Shown here: piece by piece, positions 55,713 to 64,000 of the stretch
Numbering within the stretch: position 1 is the first letter of the stretch
Layout: each line of letters starts with the position of its first letter
Assembly: GCA_937951345.1 (NCBI GenBank)
Contig: CALFCF010000073.1
Coordinates: 1-64,000, forward strand
DNA length: 64,000 nucleotides
DNA from: an uncultured Granulosicoccaceae bacterium
GTDB taxonomy: Bacteria; Pseudomonadota; Gammaproteobacteria; Granulosicoccales; Granulosicoccaceae
Direction: 5' to 3'
The notes under the pieces: model-generated
What the model was told of the DNA's origin: nothing
The model's database searches: none
What the model saw: only the letters and a program-made list of their open reading frames with translations
Made by a program: the position numbers and the translations under genes

Positions 55713-58700
55713 ATGAAAAGAATGCTAATTAACGCGTCACATGAAGAAGAAGTACGCGTAGCTATCGTCGATGGACAGAAATTAATTGATCTGGATATCG
55801 AACACAGAAGTCACGAACAGAAAAAGTCCAATATTTACAAAGCCCGTATCACCCGGGTTGAACCCAGTCTGGAAGCAGCCTTTGTCGACTATGGCGCCGA
55901 GCGCCACGGTTTTCTGCCGTTTAAGGAAATCGCAAGGGAATACCTTTCAGACCGTGGCAAGAACGGGAACAACCGTCGGCCGAATGTGGCTGCCGGAATC
56001 AAAGAAGGTCAGGAACTGATTGTTCAGATCGAGAAAGAGGAACGTAGTAACAAAGGCGCTGCGCTAACCACTTTTATTTCATTAGCTGGAAGATTCCTCG
56101 TGTTGATGCCCAACAACCCCCGAGCTGGCGGTGTATCCAGGCGCATTGAGGGCGAGGAGCGCAACGAACTGCGCGAAGCGATGAATGAACTCAATATCCC
56201 TAAAGGCATGGGGACAATTGTACGAACAGCGGGTGTTGGCCGAAATGCAGAGGAACTCCAATGGGATCTCGACTACCAGTGCGACATCTGGCGAGCGATT
56301 TCGCAAGCGGCCGAGGAAAAAAAGGCTCCGTTTCTCATTTATCAGGAGAGCAACATTATCGTACGTGCGCTGCGCGATAACTTCCGCAGCGACGTCGGTG
56401 AAATCGTGGTCGATGAACAATCAACGCATACGCAAGCTGAAGATTTCATCAAACTGTACATGCCCAAGAATGAGCGCAAGCTTAAATTGCATACAGACGA
56501 TGTACCGTTGTTCAACCGCTACCAGATCGAATCACAAATCGAATCAGCATTTCAGCGGGAAGTCAGACTGCCATCTGGTGGTTCTCTTGTGATTGATCGC
56601 ACAGAGGCGCTGATTTCCATTGATATAAATTCTGCGCGTGCAACGAAAGGCACAGATATAGAAGAAACGGCGGCCAACACTAATCTCGAAGCTGCGGATG
56701 AAGTTGCGCGTCAATTGAGGCTTCGCGATCTAGGTGGCCTGGTAGTAATAGATTTCATCGATATGATGTCGCACAAAAACCAGCGTGCAGTCGAATCGCG
56801 TTTGCGTGATGCGTTGAAGGTTGACCGTGCTCGTGTACAGGTTGGTCGCATATCCCGTTTCGGCTTACTGGAAATGTCTCGCCAACGCTTGCGTCCTTCA
56901 CTTGGAGAGGCTGCGGAGATCGTCTGCCCGCGCTGTAGCGGAAATGGCAAGGTGCGTGGCACCGAATCAACGGCCTTATCCGTTCTACGCCTGCTCGAAG
57001 AAGAGGCAATGAAGGACAATACAGAACGTGTGGTTGCCGAAGTTCCGGTTGAGGTCGCAACCTACCTCCTTAACGAGAAGCGTTTCAACATCGGCTCCAT
57101 AGAAGAGCGTAACAACATTGATTTAGTTATTTTAGCCAATAGTGCATTCGACACACCTAACTACGAAATAGAGCGCGTCAGAAAGAACGAAACCGACCAC
57201 CAAAGCAACACGCGAAAGAGCTTTGAGATGGTCACAGTCGACGACAAGCAACAGCAATCCGTCACCGATTCCAATACCAGCACCACAGAAGAAACCGCAG
57301 CCGTAAGCCGAGTAGTCCCGGGCGCTCCTGCTCCCACCGTGGCAAGATCACCCAGTAGCGGTGATAACTCTCAGACAGAGCGTCCCGGACCCATTCGAAG
57401 CTTGATTGGCAGCTTTGGATCGATCTTCAAAGGACGTCCCGAAGACACAGCAGCGTCCACCCCGGATACCTCGGAACAGACCGGTCGCACTGGCGTCACA
57501 TCGGACGCCGGGCAAAGCAAACGTGACAGTCAGAAAAGTAGTGATTCATCTGCTCAACGTGGTAAATCTGCTGATCGCGGTGGTAGACGCGATCGCAATA
57601 ATCGCCAGGACACACGTAATGATTCCGGGCGCAGCAAAAAACACAGTGCAACTGGCGCTACTGATAATGCCGAACGAAATAAAGCCGAAAGCAATCAGGA
57701 AAGTAGTCGTCGACAGGGTGGAAGAACCCATAAGAATTCCCAGCGTAATCAAAACAGCCGTGATCAGCAATCTCCGGCGCAATCGGAAGTAGCGAACGTG
57801 TCCGACGCGCAGGACGCAACCACTGGCGACGAAACCCGGGAGTCTGATAAGCAGCAAGATAAAAATAAGCGCCGCCGTGGTCCCGGGCGCCGCCGTAATA
57901 GCGGTCGCGATAACGGACGTAACAAACAGACAACTGCCGACGCTTCGCGTAACAATGATTCTCAGACGGGGACTGCCGCTGAACGCGGATCAGACAGTAA
58001 TTCAGTCTCATCAGTTCAACCAAGCCAGCTGAAAAGTAGCGTTAAGTCACTGGCAGAGCGACAACGCGAAAAGGCGCAGCTCGAACGGCAATCGGAAACA
58101 CCGGATAAGTCTGCGCAGGAAAGTGAAGATCGCCAGTCAACCGGTAAAAACGTAAGTTCGAGCGGGCAAAAAGACAGCAAGCCTGCATCTGACAAACCGA
58201 TGCCACAGCAGACCAACTATGTCATGGGCAGTTCAGGTGATTTCGAATCAGACCTTCCTGTGTCATCTGCAAATCGCAATGATCAACAGACCAACAAAAA
58301 TAGCAGTTATGCCGAACGCTGGAGTTCTTTCTCATCTGAATCAACCGGTGACGATCGATCGCAGGAAAGCGCAAACAAAACAGAGGTTAAAACCAATGAG
58401 CGGAGCGTCGATAGCAACAGCGTAAATGATCGAAAAGAAACCACCGAGCCCCGCCAGTCGAAAGAACAGGAACAGTCGCCAGGCAGTTGGTCCAGCCCAA
58501 CCTCAGGTAATTCAACCGCCAGATCCAACCAGCGAAAATCCGGTGACGCGAGCGCTCGGCCTGAATCCGCAAAACAGCGGCCCGCACGGAAGCAGTCTCA
58601 ACCGACTGCACAAACTGACACTGGCAACAGCGGTAGCGAAGAAGTCGCAAAAGCAGCTCCTGAGGCAGCTCCACAAAACAAAGAGCCACAAAAATCACGG

Positions 58701-58799
58701 TCTGCGCAACCTTCTTCAAGTTGGGGTAGTCCGTCATCCGATGGGATAACGGCCAGCAAGTCTGCGGACAGCACAGCAACTACTGAAAATAACAGCTAA
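55713..58799 (+). CDS. rne: Ribonuclease E
   Basis: 1028 residues from [21 protein letters not shown], preceded by AAGGGAA; the ORF opens 11 codons earlier. The catalytic half has the S1 domain ([32 protein letters not shown]), 5'-sensor and RNase H-like regions, the DNase I-like catalytic part [23 protein letters not shown] and [11 protein letters not shown] with metal-binding Asp, and the Zn-link CPRCSGNG. From about residue 510 to the end the protein is a low-complexity tail rich in S, Q, N, R, D and K, including an arginine-rich patch ([22 protein letters not shown]) likely to bind RNA. It initiates mRNA decay and rRNA/tRNA processing and scaffolds the degradosome. Confidence 0.97.
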   Translation: MKRMLINASHEEEVRVAIVDGQKLIDLDIEHRSHEQKKSNIYKARITRVEPSLEAAFVDYGAERHGFLPFKEIAREYLSDRGKNGNNRRPNVAAGIKEGQELIVQIEKEERSNKGAALTTFISLAGRFLVLMPNNPRAGGVSRRIEGEERNELREAMNELNIPKGMGTIVRTAGVGRNAEELQWDLDYQCDIWRAISQAAEEKKAPFLIYQESNIIVRALRDNFRSDVGEIVVDEQSTHTQAEDFIKLYMPKNERKLKLHTDDVPLFNRYQIESQIESAFQREVRLPSGGSLVIDRTEALISIDINSARATKGTDIEETAANTNLEAADEVARQLRLRDLGGLVVIDFIDMMSHKNQRAVESRLRDALKVDRARVQVGRISRFGLLEMSRQRLRPSLGEAAEIVCPRCSGNGKVRGTESTALSVLRLLEEEAMKDNTERVVAEVPVEVATYLLNEKRFNIGSIEERNNIDLVILANSAFDTPNYEIERVRKNETDHQSNTRKSFEMVTVDDKQQQSVTDSNTSTTEETAAVSRVVPGAPAPTVARSPSSGDNSQTERPGPIRSLIGSFGSIFKGRPEDTAASTPDTSEQTGRTGVTSDAGQSKRDSQKSSDSSAQRGKSADRGGRRDRNNRQDTRNDSGRSKKHSATGATDNAERNKAESNQESSRRQGGRTHKNSQRNQNSRDQQSPAQSEVANVSDAQDATTGDETRESDKQQDKNKRRRGPGRRRNSGRDNGRNKQTTADASRNNDSQTGTAAERGSDSNSVSSVQPSQLKSSVKSLAERQREKAQLERQSETPDKSAQESEDRQSTGKNVSSSGQKDSKPASDKPMPQQTNYVMGSSGDFESDLPVSSANRNDQQTNKNSSYAERWSSFSSESTGDDRSQESANKTEVKTNERSVDSNSVNDRKETTEPRQSKEQEQSPGSWSSPTSGNSTARSNQRKSGDASARPESAKQRPARKQSQPTAQTDTGNSGSEEVAKAAPEAAPQNKEPQKSRSAQPSSSWGSPSSDGITASKSADSTATTENNS

Positions 58800-58801
58800 G
58801 A

Positions 58802-59401
58802 ATGAGTCTGCTGGTTGATAGCCGTCATGTCCATTCACTCAAGCAAAATGTATTCGGAGTAGCGGCTTTTGTCGGGTTCATCTGGCTGATTTATATACTG
58901 GATTTGCTGATCCCTTTTCTGCCGTTTGAGCACCTGGGACTCATCCCACGTTCTCTGCGAGGAATTGACGGTATTTTCACAATGCCGTTTTTACACAAGG
59001 ATCTGGCACACCTGATCAGCAATACAGTACCACTTGCAGTTACCCTGTTGTTGCTAGCAGGTTCACGAGCCAACAGCGCGGTGATTGTCGCGTCTATTGT
59101 ATTACTTGGCGGCCTGCTACTTTGGCTACTTGGTCGTGAGGCGCGTCATATCGGCGCAAGCGGTTTAGTCTTTGGTCTGGTGGCATTTCATCTGTGTGCT
59201 GGAATTTTCGAGAAGCGTCTGGTGCCGCTCGCAATCGCATTGGTTGTCGGTATTTTTTATTCAACAACACTTATTCGTGGAGTACTACCGTTTCAAGCCG
59301 GCGTATCCTGGGACGGTCACCTGTTCGGCGCTATTGCCGGTGGTCTGGTGGCTTTCTCCACTGCGCGGGAATTGAAAATGCAAACGAGCGATCTGAACTG
59401 A
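58802..59401 (+). CDS. Rhomboid family intramembrane serine protease
   Basis: 199 residues with about six membrane helices. HKDLAHLISNTVPLAVTLLLL gives the conserved His/Asn before the oxyanion region, ARHIGASGLVFGLVAF holds the nucleophile in GASG, and VSWDGHLFGAIAGGLVAF holds the catalytic His. It cleaves transmembrane substrates within the membrane. The ATG is 2 bp after the rne stop, so it is probably cotranscribed and translationally coupled with rne, which is not a familiar pairing. Confidence 0.88.
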   Translation: MSLLVDSRHVHSLKQNVFGVAAFVGFIWLIYILDLLIPFLPFEHLGLIPRSLRGIDGIFTMPFLHKDLAHLISNTVPLAVTLLLLAGSRANSAVIVASIVLLGGLLLWLLGREARHIGASGLVFGLVAFHLCAGIFEKRLVPLAIALVVGIFYSTTLIRGVLPFQAGVSWDGHLFGAIAGGLVAFSTARELKMQTSDLN

Positions 59402-59872
59402 TACGCTAAGTCAAGACTTACGGCAGAATCAACTGCAATGACAATGAATAATGTCGTCACTACACAGTTCACACTCGAGTTCGTCGCAATAATTGAAACC
59501 GGTTATCGATACCCTAAAGGCTGCTCCACTTTTGGATGACCTACAGGGAAGCAATAGTGAACTTAAAGTGGAAATGAACTGGCTGAAACGACTCAACCGA
59601 CACAAAAATGACACCTTTGTGTGCCGTTCTCTGCCACACAGATCAATAACTGGAAGAGTGTAAAATGTAGATAATAATCCCGGTCAGAGACACGCTAAGC
59701 ACCAGATCCGGCCTGATATCGGTGAGGTGATACAAGCATAGTGGCAAGTGGCGCACACGACCCAAACAATATCCGTGAGATTAAATAAAAAAACACCGCA
59801 TTTACTGGTGATAAATCCAGAAATCCGGTAAAATTTCGCGGTTTTCAACACAAGGCATGAGAGACCCCTATA
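59402..59872. other. Intergenic region after the rhomboid gene
   Basis: 471 bp with no credible gene. The AT-rich segment 59770-59850 is the likely promoter zone of the downstream coiled-coil gene. No clear terminator for the rne-rhomboid unit was found. Confidence 0.55.
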
Positions 59873-60676
59873 GTGAGTTTTTTCGGTAACTTCCTTTCAA
59901 CTCCTGTTCACTCCGCTGTAGCGGCAGGAACAGCCGGTTCCGACAGTGAGCTGGACCAACAGCTAAAAATATGGAAAGACCTGGCGATCACCAAACAGAT
60001 GATCATGAACGAAGCCGCCAGTGCGCTTCGTCTCAAAGGTGAATGGACACAGGACGAGCTCCGGGAAGCATTGGAAAGTGCCATATCCAAGTCCAATGCA
60101 GCCGATCAGGAAATTGCCCGTACGCGCAACGAGACAGAACAAACCGTTGCCGAGATGACGGACAAAGTCCGCAAAAGCGAGAGCGCTCTTGCCGATGCTC
60201 TAGCCAAAATCGAGACAGCCGAATCAGCCAAGGCATCGGCTGAACGCCAGCTAGAAAATGGCCGTAAGGACAATAGTGAGGCGTTGAAAAAAGCCAAGTC
60301 ACAGGTCGAGGAGAAGCAGCGTGAACTCAAGGCCATTAATCAATCGCTGGCTGACACGCCTGAAAATGTAGTCAAAAAACTGAAGACGCTAAAGCGCCAG
60401 AAACACGAGGAAGCCACTGCCCGAACCAAGGCTGAAGAGCAGAACAGAAAACTCAAAAAGCAGAACAAAGAGCTGGAAGAAAAATCAGAGACATTGGATA
60501 CTCTTCGCGAAGACAGCAATGCCCTGCTGGAAGCCTACCGAAATTTAAGATCATTCGCTGAAGACAACATCAAAAGCGATGATGAAAATGCCCCCGAAAT
60601 ACCCAAAACTGACCATGAACTTCTCGGCAGAATAGAAAAAGCCACCGCAGATGCGGACAGCGCCGAGAGTAGCTGA
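59873..60676 (+). CDS. Predicted cytosolic coiled-coil protein of unknown function
   Basis: 267 residues, apparent GTG start with a weak ribosome site. There is no signal peptide or membrane segment. After a short hydrophobic-leaning N terminus (MSFFGNFLSTPVHSAVAAGTAG), residues about 25-225 are almost continuous heptad-like helix rich in E, K, A and Q (KVRKSESALADALAKIETAESAKASAERQ, RKLKKQNKELEEKSETLDTLRED). The tail is acidic. The codon pattern and long clean frame support a real gene. I recognise no family; a structural or scaffolding role is possible but not shown. It is convergent with the GGDEF/EAL gene. Confidence 0.7.
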   Translation: MSFFGNFLSTPVHSAVAAGTAGSDSELDQQLKIWKDLAITKQMIMNEAASALRLKGEWTQDELREALESAISKSNAADQEIARTRNETEQTVAEMTDKVRKSESALADALAKIETAESAKASAERQLENGRKDNSEALKKAKSQVEEKQRELKAINQSLADTPENVVKKLKTLKRQKHEEATARTKAEEQNRKLKKQNKELEEKSETLDTLREDSNALLEAYRNLRSFAEDNIKSDDENAPEIPKTDHELLGRIEKATADADSAESS

Positions 60677-60774
60677 CGGTGATCTCGCTCGCAGCCGGTC
60701 ATGCCGCGCGTGAACGTCAGTTAGACACTTAGATAAACCAGTTAGATAGCCGGGAGGCTGTAGAATTTGAGGAA

Positions 60775-63700
60775 TCAGGCGTCGGTTCCTGTTTTACCGG
60801 GCAACTCATGCATTTCGTCTGAGGCCTGATTCTCGACTATAGCGATGTCGCGAGAAGTGAACTGATTAATAACAGCTCGCGCGTCTCCAAATCCAACCCC
60901 ATCGTTTTGGCCTCTAGATCCGGAACGGGCACCCCGTCCAACATCAGGATTTTCACCTGTTCTTCCGCCAAAACCGGACCCGAAATTATTTCCGTCAATG
61001 ATCGATGCACTCTCAAGACTAAGCAGCGATCTCAGGATTTCCTGACTGCGAGTATCACCCTGCCTCAATTTTTCCCTTATTGAGTCAGCATCTGCTGGCC
61101 TGCCGGTGTAATAGCCTTGCACCTGCGCGCACCCCTGCTCTTGAAGAACAGCCAATTCCTCTCTGGTTTCAACACCTTCAGCCAAGACGCTGATTTGCAT
61201 GCTGGCACCCAAAGACAATATAGATCTGAACAAGCGCTGTTTTCTTATATCGCTGTCGATACCTGTGACAAAGATCCGATCAATCTTGATCCTGTCAATA
61301 GGAAATGCATTCAAGTAGCTCAATGAAGCAAAACCGGTTCCGAAGTCGTCAATAGCTATAACAAACCCGTAGTCACTCAAATCATGCAAGATCTTGGAAG
61401 CAACACTGCTCGATTCGATTCCTGCGGTTTCCGTTATCTCAAGTTCAAAATTTTCAGGCTTAAGTTGACGTGACTCCAGCTCAGCTATCAGAAAACCAAT
61501 CAGTGTGACATCGCGCAATTCTGATGCAGATAAATTAACTGCAACGGAAATACTATCGTGCCCCTGCAGGGCCCAGGTCTGCAACTGATCCATCGCTTCC
61601 CGTATAGTCCATTGACTAATACTGGCTATCAAATCCAGTTGCTCAGCCAACGGTATAAATTCGGCCGCCGAAATATTACCCAGTTTTGGATGGTGCCATC
61701 GCAATAGCGCTTCCAGTCCCGTCAGTTCACCAGTCGTTGTATCGTATTTGGGTTGATAATAAAGTTTTAGTTCGTTTCGTATTGCTGCACTGTTCAAATC
61801 ATTACGCAGTGTAAGTAGTCGTTTTGACTCTCTGTCAATTTCTTCGGAATATACGACTGTCGAATTTCGTCTGCCGGTCTTTTGGGCTGCAGCACAGGCA
61901 ATTCCAGCATTCTTCAAAAGTAACGTACCATCAAGAATTTCACCATTGCTTGATGCGACTCCTATCGAAGCCTCCATTATATATTCGTATCCATCAACCG
62001 AGACAGGCTTGTTTAGCGCGTACCTGATACGTCCTACGATCACTCCGATATCCGCTTCATCTGCTATCGCAGACACTAGAATTGCGATATCAAAGTCTTC
62101 AGTGCGAAGCACCGTTGTGTTCAACCCTGATTCATTGTCCTGTTGTTCGATTTGCTCTTTATTGTATTCCAGTGTGTGGTGAGGTGATGTTTGAGAAATC
62201 AGATCGTAGTTACGAAGCGTCAGGCTTAGTATTTCAACCAGGCTTGTACCAGCTGCAACACCCGCGATAAAACCCATGCTATTGTGGATCTGCACAAGGG
62301 TGCTACTGTTGAGTATCAATAGTGCACAGAGTTCGTTCGTCTTGGCAGCACGTTGCAACGACTGTTCGATGTTGAACACAAGCACATTCCGCTGTGTCAC
62401 TTGTGCTGTAGCAGGTTCCAGTATTTTTGCACCTTTATGTCCACTGACATCAGCAGTCGCAAGGTTTTGGCGCCTGCGTTCACCATGAGTTGTATCATCT
62501 TCATCAGAATCACTATGTATCAGACTCTGCAACGGGGTGTCAGTATCCAACAACTCAATTGATGAATCCTGATTATCTGGATGATCAAAAAAGCTATCCG
62601 GAGCGATCCCGGAATCGCTTTCATTCATTACACAATTATCAGCCGAAGTGGCAACTTCTTCATCAAACGGTGAAATCTCTCCTTCTGCGTGCATGGCTAC
62701 CCGGTTACGCCCATTTTCTTTTGCAAAATATAGCGCAGCATCCGCGAGTTCCAATAAATCGCGAGGAGAATCTGCTTCACCAGGAATTCCAGCGACACCA
62801 AAACAGGCTGTGATAGAAATCTTTTCCGATATCTCATTCCCCGACGAAGTTTCGATATGAGAGCGGATACGCTCAGCCAAATTTGCACCACTCGTTAGCG
62901 ATGTATCAGGCATCAACATTGCGAACTCTTCTCCTCCAAACCTACCAACAACAAACTTGTTCTCACCAAATTCTGTCAATACATTTGCAAGGTATTGGAT
63001 AACTTCATCTCCAACTGAATGCCCATAGGTATCATTAACGGACTTAAACTTGTCAATATCTGTCATCAGGCAGATTAGCGAACTGTTCGATCTAACTGAT
63101 TCTTCAAATAGGCTATCGAATGCTTCAAAGAACGCTCGTCTGTTTAGAACATCTGTCAGTGGATCACGCGTCGCAAGTTTATAGAGTGCTTCGTTCTTAC
63201 GGGTTATCTCACCTTGTGTTTTCTCAAGCACAACCAATGTGCTTTGAAGCTCATCCCGCTGTTTTTCGACCTCAGTAATATCCGAGAGCGTTACAAGCAC
63301 TCCCCTGACTGAATCATCACCGTCGAGTATTGATGACGTATTCACACTGAATGTATAACTTTTGCTGGGTGATATCTGCAACCTTAGATTTTTCAACGTA
63401 TCTATCTCATCACCCGCAAGAACTTTCTCCCAGGGTAGATCAGATGCGGTTAAAGCCGGTTGCAGATCATCACTGTCTTCACTGGCAATCGACCAACGAA
63501 GATCACTTGCACGCGAACCAATTAACCTCGATGGTTCGATACCAATCCGATTGGCAAGCGATTCGTTTAAAAAGAGAATCAAACCGTTCTGATCCACGAT
63601 CATCAGCCCTTCTGATAACGTGTCTAATGCATTTCGAACACGGTCCGGTATCGCTTTATCAGGATCAAGTTCTTTCAAAACCCTACGCAGAAAGATTGCA

Positions 63701-64000
63701 AAACCAAGAAATCCGGCAAGCGAAAAATAAATTAGCAGCGGAAACAGGGATTTACCAAAGGAGTTGTCTACAGACTCCGTAAACACGAGACGCAGCTCCG
63801 AGCGGACTCCATCGGGGTTTCGAATATCAACGTTTACCGTGGTTTTGGAGTCCAGGCCCACGCGGTCATTGGAAGCCAACTCGTCTTGATCGCCTCCGTT
63901 GACCAACAGTTCCCCGTCTGCATTCATCAATGCAATCGATGATAGATCGTCATTACGATTCAAAAAAGCCGTGTACAGTGGCCCTAAACTATCCAGATCG
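60775..64000 (-). CDS. PAS-GGDEF-degenerate GGDEF-EAL protein (cyclic di-GMP turnover), N terminus beyond window
   Basis: At least 1074 residues. The frame stays open to the right edge (upstream codons read DLDSLGPLYTAFLNRNDD), so the true start is outside; the listed start at 63963 is a TTG. Domains in order: extracytoplasmic sensor, membrane helix SLFPLLIYFSLAGFLGFAIFL, PAS (VRNALDTLSEGLMIVDQNGLILFLNESLANRIG), active GGDEF with RFGGEEFAML, a second GGDEF-like domain whose signature has become LRTEDFDIAIL, then EAL with EALLRWHHP, ELEITETAGIE, DDFGTGFASL, DRIKIDRIF and EGVET. Both synthesis and hydrolysis of c-di-GMP look possible. A Gly/Arg-rich tail (about the last 70 residues) is unusual. 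Confidence 0.93.
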   Translation of the reverse strand, partial: DLDSLGPLYTAFLNRNDDLSSIALMNADGELLVNGGDQDELASNDRVGLDSKTTVNVDIRNPDGVRSELRLVFTESVDNSFGKSLFPLLIYFSLAGFLGFAIFLRRVLKELDPDKAIPDRVRNALDTLSEGLMIVDQNGLILFLNESLANRIGIEPSRLIGSRASDLRWSIASEDSDDLQPALTASDLPWEKVLAGDEIDTLKNLRLQISPSKSYTFSVNTSSILDGDDSVRGVLVTLSDITEVEKQRDELQSTLVVLEKTQGEITRKNEALYKLATRDPLTDVLNRRAFFEAFDSLFEESVRSNSSLICLMTDIDKFKSVNDTYGHSVGDEVIQYLANVLTEFGENKFVVGRFGGEEFAMLMPDTSLTSGANLAERIRSHIETSSGNEISEKISITACFGVAGIPGEADSPRDLLELADAALYFAKENGRNRVAMHAEGEISPFDEEVATSADNCVMNESDSGIAPDSFFDHPDNQDSSIELLDTDTPLQSLIHSDSDEDDTTHGERRRQNLATADVSGHKGAKILEPATAQVTQRNVLVFNIEQSLQRAAKTNELCALLILNSSTLVQIHNSMGFIAGVAAGTSLVEILSLTLRNYDLISQTSPHHTLEYNKEQIEQQDNESGLNTTVLRTEDFDIAILVSAIADEADIGVIVGRIRYALNKPVSVDGYEYIMEASIGVASSNGEILDGTLLLKNAGIACAAAQKTGRRNSTVVYSEEIDRESKRLLTLRNDLNSAAIRNELKLYYQPKYDTTTGELTGLEALLRWHHPKLGNISAAEFIPLAEQLDLIASISQWTIREAMDQLQTWALQGHDSISVAVNLSASELRDVTLIGFLIAELESRQLKPENFELEITETAGIESSSVASKILHDLSDYGFVIAIDDFGTGFASLSYLNAFPIDRIKIDRIFVTGIDSDIRKQRLFRSILSLGASMQISVLAEGVETREELAVLQEQGCAQVQGYYTGRPADADSIREKLRQGDTRSQEILRSLLSLESASIIDGNNFGSGFGGRTGENPDVGRGARSGSRGQNDGVGFGDARAVINQFTSRDIAIVENQASDEMHELPGKTGTDA

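Overview
The window looks like chromosomal DNA of a marine gammaproteobacterium. Three conserved blocks support this: cinA-recA-recX-alaS-lysC-csrA followed by tRNA-Ser and tRNA-Arg; tsaE-amiC-mutL-miaA; and mltD / yafS-like-rnhA-dnaQ. The complete 'proteobacterial dedicated sortase system', known mostly from marine proteobacteria, points the same way. A Granulosicoccus-like organism is my guess from protein style only.

Layout. 1-5425 is an accessory block bounded by two direct copies of a short element with terminal inverted repeats; the left copy is itself interrupted by a 148-bp MITE. Between them lie a Tat-exported MepK/DUF882-type peptidase, an aminoglycoside-phosphotransferase-like kinase, an acyl-CoA dehydrogenase and a two-subunit thiamine-diphosphate decarboxylase. 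5658-8078 holds an iron(III)-type periplasmic binding protein convergent with homoserine dehydrogenase. 8308-14558 is the sortase locus: response regulator and histidine kinase on the minus strand, divergent from a VIT/vWA sortase substrate and its class GN sortase on the plus strand. 14735-21580 carries a DUF4864 protein, folD, a disordered lipoprotein, a photolyase/cryptochrome, an Hsp20-domain protein and glucokinase.

21766-22336 holds tRNA-Arg(ACG), tRNA-Ser(GCT) and three tandem decayed copies of the 3' half of a serine tRNA. 22721-31177 is the minus-strand csrA-lysC-alaS-recX-recA-cinA series, with a small secreted coiled-coil protein between cinA and recA. Then come a metallopeptidase lipoprotein, mutS, nadK, recN, bamE, rnfH-ratA, smpB, dnaQ-rnhA-yafS-like, mltD, a double-FHA protein, cysM, miaA-mutL-amiC-tsaE, sppA and rluC. 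A 2.1-kb AT-rich gene-poor gap precedes rne (RNase E), which is followed by a rhomboid protease, an orphan coiled-coil protein, and the 3' part of a PAS-GGDEF-GGDEF-EAL protein that runs off the right edge.

Functional themes are genome maintenance (recA, recX, recN, mutS, mutL, dnaQ, rnhA, photolyase), RNA metabolism (rne, smpB, csrA, miaA, rluC), cell envelope (amiC, mltD, MepK-like, bamE, sortase system) and amino-acid synthesis (hom, lysC, cysM). The least ordinary items are the sortase locus with a candidate 10-bp direct-repeat operator, the tRNA-Ser 3'-half array and the nested miniature elements. All calls are from reading sequence and the supplied ORFs; no database search was run.
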